A stretch of 64,000 nt of DNA. Source: Oligosphaera ethanolica. Lineage in GTDB: Bacteria > Verrucomicrobiota > Lentisphaeria > Oligosphaerales > Oligosphaeraceae. The translations under genes were made by a program, and so were the position numbers. Below are positions 15,813 through 23,360 of the stretch, piece after piece. The stretch is taken from contig NZ_JAUSVL010000001.1 in NCBI RefSeq assembly GCF_030814695.1, forward strand, positions 930,001 through 994,000, written 5' to 3'. Under the pieces are notes generated by a model, which was not told the DNA's origin, did no database searches, and saw only the letters and a list, made by a program, of their open reading frames with translations. The number at the start of each line of letters is the position of its first letter. Position 1 is the first letter of the stretch.

Positions 15813-17452
15813 CTTTTGCTGATGGCGGATGCGCTCAATCCGGCCAGCTTGAGTAGCTGCCGGCATTGAGCCTCCGGCTGGCTCAACTGCTCATGGACTT
15901 CGTCTCCCAACTTGATTTTCCCTATTTGCAGCTCGCCCAGCTTGCTCCAGGCCGTTTGCAATGAAACACGCAGGTCTCCTTGCGGCTCCGTGAATTCCGC
16001 CAGTTTGTGGCGGGCCTTCCAGATGATCATGTATGCCAGCATGCAGACAAAAATGTGCGCCTTGACCCGCTCCGGATTCCACAGACGAATGGGGCGCATG
16101 AAGATATCCGTCGTCTTCATGGTTCGAAAGGTCTGTTCCACTTGCTGAAGTCCACGGTATTCATCCCGTGTCTGCTCGGCGCTTATGTCCAGGATATCGG
16201 TGGTAAACACATAGAAGCCGTCCATGGCGCGGTAGGACTCAATGAGTTCGTCCTTGCGGCGATAGCTGAAACGTCCTTCGCCATAGTCGACATCGAAGAA
16301 GCGCGCGCATTTCCATTTGTCGAACTTGGAGAACAACCTTTTGGCGATGAGTTTTTCCTGACGCAGACGCCCTTTTTGCACACTGGCTTCAATACCTTTG
16401 AGGACGGCCTCCGTTTTTTCGAGCATTCTATCGCGGTCGGCGCAGTTGCGTTCCTCCAACTCGGGGTTGTAGGATAGCACATAGTTGATTCCGTCATGCG
16501 ACACTTGCACCAGCCTGGTGCGGTCAAACAAAGACAGCTGCAACGGGTGATCGTCATCCTCGACAAAGCGGGTGAACTCGTCGCGACTCAAGGCCGTGAT
16601 GTACTTGATTTTCTCATATTCCCTGGCAGTCAGGTCGTTGCGTCTCGCCCGCGTCAGCATGCCCCGATCTCCAATGAAGACCATTTCCTCGATCCCGAAC
16701 TTTTTCCTCATCGAGTCAATTCTGTCCATGACGGTGCTTTGGTCGCTGGTGTTTCCTTCGAAGACCTCCACACTTACGGGACAGCCAGCCTGGTCGGTGA
16801 GCATGCCGATGACGATTTGCTTCTTGCCTTGCTTGTGATCACGATTGTAGCCGAAAGCCTCCAGCGGGCACGCATTGCCCTCAAAATAACTGCTGGTGAT
16901 GTCGTACAGGAACATGCGCGATTGGTTCGGATGATTCCGTTTGAACAGATAGTGTTCGATGGTATCCTGGCAGGGAAACAAATGATCCAGAGCATAATAC
17001 ATCTGCTCCAGCTTGATATCCTCGTCGTCCAAACCGCATACCCGGGACAGACCGCTGCCTGGCAGGTTTTCAAACAGCGACTTCCGGGAATGCGGAAAGG
17101 CCTCCACGACTCGATCAAGGATCAAGGCGAGAACCACTTTTCGATCCCGTTCGGGCAGGCAAGCCAGCGCGTCAAGGATGCCTAGTTCATCAGCAAAGTG
17201 ATGCGCCACGGCCTCCGCGCCAAGCGGAATGGCCGACAAAAACTCGACCTTGAGATTGGTGTCACTGGATTCGCCATTTGACGAAAGAGAGTTGCTGATG
17301 GCCTTGACCGCTTCGGGAGGAAGCCCAGCCAAACTGGCCACACGCTTGAAGGTAGGCGTGCCCTTCGCTGTCCGGTAGCTGTACCCGATCCAAGAATAAT
17401 GGTAGATTTTCCCGTGCTGCGTCTTCTTGAATTGCTGAACCCGGTATTTCAT
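15797..17452 (-). CDS. IS1634-like DDE transposase
   Basis: The transposase is 551 residues from the chosen start MKYRVQQFKKTQHGK (ATG at 17452, preceded by GGGGCAG). Upstream in-frame starts at 17464 and 17512 are possible but lie in AT-rich non-coding-like sequence. Catalytic residues are visible in LYDITSSYFEG (first Asp), VFIGDRGM (second Asp) and GLQQVEQTFRTMK (Glu), the pattern of IS1634-type transposases. HIFVCMLAYMIIWKARHKL is the typical hydrophobic tail helix. The frame is intact. Element ends could not be fixed; the hairpin at 15757-15812 may mark one. It is unrelated in detail to the next transposase. Confidence 0.88.
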   Translation of the reverse strand: MKYRVQQFKKTQHGKIYHYSWIGYSYRTAKGTPTFKRVASLAGLPPEAVKAISNSLSSNGESSDTNLKVEFLSAIPLGAEAVAHHFADELGILDALACLPERDRKVVLALILDRVVEAFPHSRKSLFENLPGSGLSRVCGLDDEDIKLEQMYYALDHLFPCQDTIEHYLFKRNHPNQSRMFLYDITSSYFEGNACPLEAFGYNRDHKQGKKQIVIGMLTDQAGCPVSVEVFEGNTSDQSTVMDRIDSMRKKFGIEEMVFIGDRGMLTRARRNDLTAREYEKIKYITALSRDEFTRFVEDDDHPLQLSLFDRTRLVQVSHDGINYVLSYNPELEERNCADRDRMLEKTEAVLKGIEASVQKGRLRQEKLIAKRLFSKFDKWKCARFFDVDYGEGRFSYRRKDELIESYRAMDGFYVFTTDILDISAEQTRDEYRGLQQVEQTFRTMKTTDIFMRPIRLWNPERVKAHIFVCMLAYMIIWKARHKLAEFTEPQGDLRVSLQTAWSKLGELQIGKIKLGDEVHEQLSQPEAQCRQLLKLAGLSASAISKSFLRG

Positions 17453-17512
17453 AGTCTGCCCCATTTTAACTAGCCTACAATACTTAAGTACAGATAGAAA
17501 ATAATATAACAC

Positions 17513-17865
17513 AAATTTTTGTCAAGTATCTAGACTACATTTCGAGCAAAAAAAAGAAAATTAGGCACGATTGTGTTGAAAACCCCTCAAACTTCCGCTA
17601 TACTGTGACCTAGAGGGCGGACACCTAGGCCCGCCCCTACGGTGTCTTCTTCGCGCCTTCGCGTGAGATAAAAAACAGGGCGGACCTATATTTCCTCCCC
17701 TACCAATTCGCGCCTTTGCTGCTTCGCGTGAGGAAAAAATAGCGCCTTTTTACCGGCGGCGTGACTTGCCGCGCAGCGGCAAGACATGTCGCCAAAATCG
17801 GCGGAATCTGCGGATGAAAATGCCTTCTTCGCGACTTCGCGGCTTCGCGTGAGAAAAATTATCTT
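17513..17865. repeat. AT-rich IS flank and dispersed repeat modules
   Basis: No gene is supported. The first 100 bp are AT-rich and are presumably the promoter end of the minus-strand IS. Then come GGGCGGAC-type and CTTCGCG-type modules (17614-17735), the GGCGGCGTGACTTGCCGCGC module (17755-17789), a GGCGGAATCTGCGGAT unit and another CTTCGCGGCTTCGCGTGAG unit ending near 17853. Confidence 0.7.
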
Positions 17866-19834
17866 CCTAAACTTTTCATAATTTTTGAAAAAATAAAGTA
17901 ACTACAAGCTTTTTGAGCTTGTTTTTTTGTTTTCTGTAGTTACTTTGTCTTGTTAACAGGAGTAACTACACCAGCTCCTGTCAAGGAGGCGCGCATGTCA
18001 TATATTGTCCAGCAACGTTTCGGCAAAGACCGCGTTCATGTCTATTTGGTTGACAGCCATCGGGTGGAGGGCCGGACCTATCCCGTGCAAAAACGGGTTT
18101 ATCTTGGCGTCCTCGACCAGGATGCATCGGACCTGCTACTGGGCAGGAGCTGCCCCGAGCCCACGGCGGAGCTTGTCGCCCTGCTGCAGGCCAAGGGGAT
18201 CAGCTACAGCGGGCGCAAGGTCGTCCATGCCGGGCGCAAGCGCCTGCTTCGCGAAAGGGAGATTGTGCTCAAGACCCTGACATCCTGTCACGACGTTGAA
18301 CTGGGCCGCGTCTCTCTGCTTGCGCGACTTGCCGGCGACAGCGGCCTGCATGGCTCCCTGATACGCGCCTTTGGCGAACAGGACGCTCAACGCATTTTGG
18401 CCGCGGCCATTTTTGAGTGCTGCGAAGGGGGCGCGCTTTGCCGTCTTGAAGACTGGGCTGACGACACGTCTTTGCGCGACGCAGACCTGTCGTTGTCGCC
18501 GTCGTCGATGACTCGGCTGCTTCAGCACCTCGGCGAGCATTCGGACCTGCGTAACGACTTTTTCCGTGCCTGGTTCAAGGCCAGCGGCAACCCGAAAGCT
18601 CTGATCAGTGACACCACGTCCATCTCCAGTTACGCGGAAAAGCTCTGCCTGGCCGAATGGGGACACAATCGTGATGGCGAACACTTGCCGCAGGTCAACC
18701 TGAATATGGTCTATTCGCGAGAGACGCATCTGCCGTTGTTCTACAGGCTTATACATGGAAGCATCGCTGATGTCACTACCTTGATAAACACCTCGCAAGC
18801 CATCTCCAAGCTCGGACTGTCGGCCTATACCTTCTCCTTGGACAGAGGTTTTTTTAGCGCCGAAAACCTGCATTACCTTCACAACGAAAAGCTGGGCTTC
18901 ACCATCGGGGTGCCTGTGAGCAACAACCGCGAGGCGCAGCGGCTGCTGGATAAAAACCGGCTGAAGTTCCGTTCCTTCAAAAGCATAGTCACCTTTGATG
19001 ACACGACGCTGCACCACGCGGCGGATACCTACGTTGTGACCAAACGCGGGCGAAAAGGCGAAAAAGACAGCTGGTTCGCCGCCACGGCCCATCTCTTTCT
19101 GAACAAATGCGAACGAGCCAGGCAGGAACGCGAACTGGCAGAACTGCTTCACGGTATCATGACGGACTTTTCGCGCACATCCTTCTCCACGCTTGAGGAC
19201 GCCCAGGCGTGGCTGACAGCGACAGCGGGCAAGAGCAAGGCAGACCTCTTCTCGGTCAGGAAGGCCACCCGCGGCCCGCGCGAGGAAGGCGATTGCGCGG
19301 CCATCTCGAAAGATGGCGATTTCCAGGTCTGCGTTGCTGAAAAGACCTACGCGGCAACGATGAAAAACCTCGGTATGTTCATGGTGCTCAACAGCGATCG
19401 CGAAGCCAACGCCGAAGAGACGCTACGGGACAACCGCAGCCGGGACTGCCAGGAAAAGGTTTTCGACATCCTGAAAAACTCAACGGGCAATGATCGCCTG
19501 CGTTCCGCCGGCGATGACAGCGTGGAGGGACGGCTCTTCCTCGCCTTCATCGCCGTGACCTTGTTCAAGTTGCTTGAGAACGCGCTCCGCAAGGCTGATC
19601 TGCTAGGGCACGTTTCGGTCAACAAGGCCCTTGACCAGGCACGGAAGCTCAGGGCCGTAGCCTACCCCGATGGTTCCAGAATCGTGGCCGAAGTGCCGCT
19701 CAAGGCGAGGGAAATCTTCGAGGTCGTGGCCCCGGGGATGCTCACGGCACTCGCCGTCGACCCGGGAAGCGCTACTGCCACCGCCAGACGATGGCAAAAT
19801 AATGTAGTTACTTCCAAGAGATGAAAAGTTGAGG
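17866..19834 (+). mobile_element. second IS1634-like element with nested end repeats
   Basis: Outer inverted repeats CCTAAACTTTTCAT (17866-17879) and ATGAAAAGTTGAGG (19821-19834) match at 13 of 14 positions. Inner repeats AAGTAACTACA (17896-17906) and TGTAGTTACTT (19803-19813) match perfectly. The left end also holds an inverted copy of the inner motif near 17934 and a further direct copy near 17961. Between them, CAAGCT-TTTTG-AGCTTG forms a hairpin. The left end can therefore fold into a compact structure just ahead of the gene. No clear target duplication was found. Confidence 0.65.
17995..19824 (+). CDS. IS1634-like transposase
   Basis: The start is the ATG of MSYIVQQRFGKDRVHVYLVD because AAGGAGG lies 6-7 bases upstream; the earlier in-frame start at 17950 has no such site. 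The 609-residue protein shows an N-terminal beta-rich DNA-binding region, DDE-type Asp residues in LISDTTSISSY and FSLDRGFFSAENL, and a likely catalytic Glu in RSRDCQEKVFDIL. A hydrophobic helix (FLAFIAVTLFKLLENAL) follows, as in the family. The last codons run through the inner inverted repeat, and the stop codon lies in the outer repeat. Identity with the neighbouring IS1634-type transposase is low, so this is a separate arrival. Confidence 0.82.
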   Translation: MSYIVQQRFGKDRVHVYLVDSHRVEGRTYPVQKRVYLGVLDQDASDLLLGRSCPEPTAELVALLQAKGISYSGRKVVHAGRKRLLREREIVLKTLTSCHDVELGRVSLLARLAGDSGLHGSLIRAFGEQDAQRILAAAIFECCEGGALCRLEDWADDTSLRDADLSLSPSSMTRLLQHLGEHSDLRNDFFRAWFKASGNPKALISDTTSISSYAEKLCLAEWGHNRDGEHLPQVNLNMVYSRETHLPLFYRLIHGSIADVTTLINTSQAISKLGLSAYTFSLDRGFFSAENLHYLHNEKLGFTIGVPVSNNREAQRLLDKNRLKFRSFKSIVTFDDTTLHHAADTYVVTKRGRKGEKDSWFAATAHLFLNKCERARQERELAELLHGIMTDFSRTSFSTLEDAQAWLTATAGKSKADLFSVRKATRGPREEGDCAAISKDGDFQVCVAEKTYAATMKNLGMFMVLNSDREANAEETLRDNRSRDCQEKVFDILKNSTGNDRLRSAGDDSVEGRLFLAFIAVTLFKLLENALRKADLLGHVSVNKALDQARKLRAVAYPDGSRIVAEVPLKAREIFEVVAPGMLTALAVDPGSATATARRWQNNVVTSKR

Positions 19835-20166
19835 TATCTTCGCGTCTTTGCGGCTTCGCGTGAGGGAAAAGATTCCCCCGTGCGTGAGGGAAAATAGTAT
19901 TCGCGACTTTTTACCGGCGGCTTGACTTGCCGCGCAGCGGCAAGACATGCCGCCATTCATCTTTGCATTTGCCTTCTTCGCGGCTTCGCGCCTTCGCGTG
20001 AGATAACAATGTCGTTGCCTTCTTCGCGGCTTCGCGCCTTCGCGTGAGGAAAAAAGCATCTCCCTTGCGACCTTAAATCGGCGGCGTGAATTGCCGCGCA
20101 GCGGCAAGACAGGCCGCCATTCATCTTTGCATTTGCCTTCTTCGCGGCTTCGCGCCTTCGCGTGAG
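19835..20166. repeat. dispersed repeat field, target of the IS21 element
   Basis: No gene is supported. Two copies of a roughly 160-bp unit follow each other (about 19905-20050 and 20075-20166). Each has GGCGGCnTGAnTTGCCGCGC...GCAAGAC...GCCGCCATTCATCTTTGC followed by GCCTTCTTCGCGGCTTCGCG...GTGAG. The final GCGTGAG (20160-20166) is one copy of the IS21 target duplication. Confidence 0.75.
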
Positions 20167-20283
20167 TGTCACGGGTCGCATAAACTGAGCCAGTGATGGG
20201 TCGCATCCAAACTGAGCCACCTGCGAGACAAAGCAGCCCTATGTTATCTCCTTTTTTCCCATCGGAAAACAAGGAGATAGAAC

Positions 20284-22011
20284 ATGGCCAACTACAAGCA
20301 GGTGAACGTGATAGACAGAATACAACAACTTTACCGACAAGGGAGAAGCCAGCGTGCCAGCGCGGCAGAACTGGGTGTCAGTCGCAATACCGTGGCGCGA
20401 TATCTGGCTTCAAACCCGGAGCCCCCGGGTCAGACAGGGTGCCACTCCACGCAAGCTGCAACCAAGGAAAAAGGAACAACCTGTCCGGTTTTGTCAGACG
20501 AAGCGACCCACGGGGTGGCTCAGTTTGAAACGGACTCCGCCGAACCTGAAGCGACCCACGGGGTGGCTCAGTTTGAAACGGACTCCGCCGAACCTGAAGC
20601 GACCCACGGGGTGGCTCAGTTTGAATCGGTCTCCGCCGAGCCTGAAGCGACCCACGGGTCTGCAGTTGCGCCGGCCAGCCGCCCTCCGGTTGTGGACAAG
20701 CGTTCAGGCTGTGCTCAGTATGCCTCCGAGATACTCGCCGCGCATGCCCAGGGCCTCTCTGGACGGCGTATCTACCAGGATCTGGGTGACGCGGGTTTTA
20801 CAGGCAGCTATGCCAGCGTGAAGCGCTTTTTGCAGCGCAACCGCGAGACGTCGCCGCCAGTGCCATTTCGCCGGCTGATCAAGCTGGCAGGGCAGGAAAT
20901 GCAGGTTGACTACGGCCAGGGTGCTTGGGTTCGCGATGAGCGTGGCCGCCGTCGCAAGACCCATCTTCTGTGCTGCGTCCTGTCCTTTAGCCGCCGCATC
21001 TATTGCGAAGTCAGCTACCGTCAGGACAGCGAGAGTTTCATCCGCGGCATGGAGAATGCGTTCAGACATTTTTGCGGAGTGACCGCGACCGTCGTCATCG
21101 ACAACCTCAAGGCAGGTGTCATCCGGCCCTGCAATTTCGATCCCGTTCTCAACCCCAAATGTCATGATTTCGCCATGCATTACGGCACGTGCATCCTTCC
21201 TTGCCGCCCCCGCATTCCCTGGCACAAGGGACGCGTTGAGAACGTCGTGGGCTACGTGCAGAACAACGCGCTTGCAGGGCGCACTTTTCCGTCTGTGAAC
21301 GCACAGAATACCTTTCTGTGGACCTGGCAGGACAAGGTGTCGGACCATCGTTTCCACGGCACGGAAAAGCGCCATGTGATCGACATGTTCCATGAGGAGA
21401 AGGCGTCGCTTCAGCCGCTTCCGGCGTCCATCTTCGCCGCCTTCAGCGAGGAGTTGCGCAAGGTCCACAGCGATGGCCACGTCGAGGTCCAGGGCGCCTA
21501 CTACTCGGTTCCGCCAGAATACACGTCTCAGGAAGTCTGGGCCTGCCATGACGGCCGCCACGTGCGCATCATGTCAAAGGACCTGAAAGAACTCGCCCTG
21601 CACGCGCGACAGGAACGGGGACGGACCTCGACCGCCGCCGGCCATGTTCCGCCAGTGAAAGTCTATCTTCCCGAACGCGGTTCGCACTGGCTGCTCGAAC
21701 AGATCGAAAAAAGCATCGGTCCCGGCGCCCGGGCATGGGGCGAAACCGTGGTCCTCAGCCGGCAGGCGGCGGCCCCCAAGGTGCTTCATGGACTGCTTCA
21801 CCTGCGAAAGGCACACGCGGCCGCCACCATCGAGTTCGTCTGCAATCTGGCCATCACCCGCGGCGAAACCTGCTATCAGGCGCTTAAGGCCCTGCTTGAA
21901 GAACGAGGCGACAAAAGGCAGCCCGCCTTGCCCTTCCAAAGCGAGCACGAGCTCATCCGGCCGCTGAAAGAATACAATCACCTCATTGACTACAAGGACA
22001 TCTTCCCATGA
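20284..22011 (+). CDS. istA: IS21 transposase IstA
   Basis: This 575-residue transposase has an N-terminal helix-turn-helix (RASAAELGVSRNTVARYLAS, about residues 24-43) and then a linker of 16-residue repeats (EATHGVAQFETDSAEP, about residues 74-125). The integrase core shows Asp in EMQVDYGQGAW, Asp in TVVIDNLKAGV and Glu in HKGRVENVVGYVQ, so the DDE triad is complete. The C-terminal Mu-transposase-like beta-barrel includes YYSVPPEYTSQEVW. The linker repeat is unusual: its DNA is the element's own end motif. GAGATAGAAC precedes the ATG. The stop overlaps istB (ATGA). Confidence 0.93.
   Translation: MANYKQVNVIDRIQQLYRQGRSQRASAAELGVSRNTVARYLASNPEPPGQTGCHSTQAATKEKGTTCPVLSDEATHGVAQFETDSAEPEATHGVAQFETDSAEPEATHGVAQFESVSAEPEATHGSAVAPASRPPVVDKRSGCAQYASEILAAHAQGLSGRRIYQDLGDAGFTGSYASVKRFLQRNRETSPPVPFRRLIKLAGQEMQVDYGQGAWVRDERGRRRKTHLLCCVLSFSRRIYCEVSYRQDSESFIRGMENAFRHFCGVTATVVIDNLKAGVIRPCNFDPVLNPKCHDFAMHYGTCILPCRPRIPWHKGRVENVVGYVQNNALAGRTFPSVNAQNTFLWTWQDKVSDHRFHGTEKRHVIDMFHEEKASLQPLPASIFAAFSEELRKVHSDGHVEVQGAYYSVPPEYTSQEVWACHDGRHVRIMSKDLKELALHARQERGRTSTAAGHVPPVKVYLPERGSHWLLEQIEKSIGPGARAWGETVVLSRQAAAPKVLHGLLHLRKAHAAATIEFVCNLAITRGETCYQALKALLEERGDKRQPALPFQSEHELIRPLKEYNHLIDYKDIFP
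20503..20658 (+). repeat. 48-bp coding tandem repeats made of IS21 end motif
   Basis: Three full units and a partial fourth start at 20503, 20551, 20599 and 20647. Each contains GCGACCCACGGGG followed by GTGGCTCAGTTTGAA, the same two-part motif that lines the element's ends. In frame they encode a 16-residue repeat in IstA. Units one and two are nearly identical, which suggests recent duplication. Confidence 0.95.
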
Positions 22012-22826
22012 GCATAAACCGCCTTCGTGAACAACTCAAAAATCTGCGCATGCCCGGGGCCGGCGTCAAGCTTGACCTGCGGCTGAGCGAAGCGCGCTGC
22101 AACAGCCTCGAACACGGCGATTTTCTCGAACTGCTCCTGCAGGACGAGCTTCTCCACCGCGCCGGCAACAAAATCAGATCCGCCCTGAAGGCGGCCGGCT
22201 TCCGCAACCTCAAGCCGCTGGCTGACTTCGACTGGCAGTTCAACCCGAATCTGGAACGCAAACTCTTCTACGAACTGGCAGGCGGCGAGTTCATCCGCCA
22301 AGCTCAAAACATCTTGATGGTCGGGCCTTCAGGCACGGGAAAGACCTGTCTGGCTCAGGCCATCGGTTTTGAGGCCATCAAGCTCGGCTTCACCATCATC
22401 TATCGGTCCATCTTTGACATCGTCAGCCATCTGCAACGCTTCAACGCCCTCAGCGACCGCAATCCCGAGTTCGAACGCTACCTGAAGGCCGACCTGCTCA
22501 TCATTGACGACATGGGGCTCAAGCAGCTTCCGGAAAAAGCTGGCGAACTGCTGTTCGAGATCATCTTCCGCCGCCATGAGCTCAAGTCAACCATCATGAC
22601 CAGCAATCGACCGCTGGACGACTGGGGCAAGCTGATTGGGGATGTGCCAACGGCCGGAGCTATTCTGGATCGCTTCCTGCAACAGGCACGGCTCATACCC
22701 TTCAAGGGGAAAACCGGACGCCCCCACTTCGGACGCCAAGGGCAGGCGGGGCCGACAGCAAACGACGCCCTCCTCGACGCGGCGGCCGCAGCCCGACTGG
22801 ATCATGCCGAGGGTGGCTCACTTTGA
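22008..22826 (+). CDS. istB: IS21 helper ATPase IstB
   Basis: This 272-residue AAA+ ATPase has Walker A GPSGTGKT (about residue 106) and Walker B LLIIDDMG (about residue 164), followed by the conserved TIMTSNRPLDDWGK segment. IstB assembles on target DNA and regulates strand transfer by IstA. The ATG overlaps the istA stop. The C-terminal 40 residues (GRPHFGRQGQAG onward) are less conserved and run into the right-end repeats: the last codons encode GGSL from the first GGTGGCTCACTTTGA copy, which supplies the stop. Confidence 0.92.
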   Translation: MSINRLREQLKNLRMPGAGVKLDLRLSEARCNSLEHGDFLELLLQDELLHRAGNKIRSALKAAGFRNLKPLADFDWQFNPNLERKLFYELAGGEFIRQAQNILMVGPSGTGKTCLAQAIGFEAIKLGFTIIYRSIFDIVSHLQRFNALSDRNPEFERYLKADLLIIDDMGLKQLPEKAGELLFEIIFRRHELKSTIMTSNRPLDDWGKLIGDVPTAGAILDRFLQQARLIPFKGKTGRPHFGRQGQAGPTANDALLDAAAAARLDHAEGGSL

Positions 22827-23089
22827 AGTGGCTCAGTTTGAATCATGCGACCCACGGGGCAAACTGAGCCAATGCGACCCACGGGGGGATGCCAAACCGG
22901 GTGGCTCAGTTTCAAAATGGAAAGGAGGCCGCCAAACAGAGAAAAAGGCAGAAATGAACGAACACAACATCCACAATATCAACAAAAAAGGAACATCGTC
23001 GTTACAATCCCAAACGCGGGTTGTACGGTTGTCAGGTGGCAAGGGAAGATGCGAGCCATGAGTGGCTCAGTATGAAGCGACCCGTGGCA

Positions 23090-23360
23090 GCGTGAGGAAA
23101 ATAAGGACACGGGCGGACACATAGGTCCGCCCCTACGTCGCGTCTTTCTACATACGGGCGGACTTCTTGCGGGCGGCAATAATTGGGCGGGGTCAGGCGT
23201 TACGGAATCTGTGTATTCGTAGCCGTAGCGCCTCCCGGTAATGCCACACTTTCAGCCCACAGCAGCCATGTCGCCTCCCGGCAATGCCACACTTTCAGCC
23301 CACAGCAGCCATATCGCCTCCCGGTAATGCCACACATTCAGCCCATAAAGGACTTATTCG
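23090..23360. repeat. repeat field with a 43-bp tandem repeat before the lyase gene
   Basis: After the IS21 target duplication come the GGGCGGAC-ACATAG-GTCCGCCC hairpin (about 23113-23134) and then a tandem repeat with a 43-bp period starting GCCTCCCGG at 23230, 23273 and 23316. Its units contain AATGCCACACTTTCAGCCCA. The last unit runs into the leader of the heparinase-type gene, whose AAAGGA ribosome site is at about 23347. No gene is supported. Confidence 0.75.

Larger units (their letters stand above)
20167..23089 (+). mobile_element. IS21-family element with 7-bp target site duplication
   Basis: This 2923-bp element begins TGTCACGGGTCGC (20167) and ends GCGACCCGTGGCA (23089), which are inverted and differ at one base. 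GCGTGAG occurs directly outside both ends (20160-20166 and 23090-23096), the expected short duplication. Multiple copies of a two-part end motif, GTGGCTCAGTTTGAA and GCGACCCACGGGG, line both ends as in IS21. Left copies are at 20173-20192 and 20198-20220. Right copies are at 22812-22842, 22848-22859, 22874-22886, 22901-22915 and 23062-23087. The same motif also occurs three times inside istA. The genes istA and istB are intact. Confidence 0.92.
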
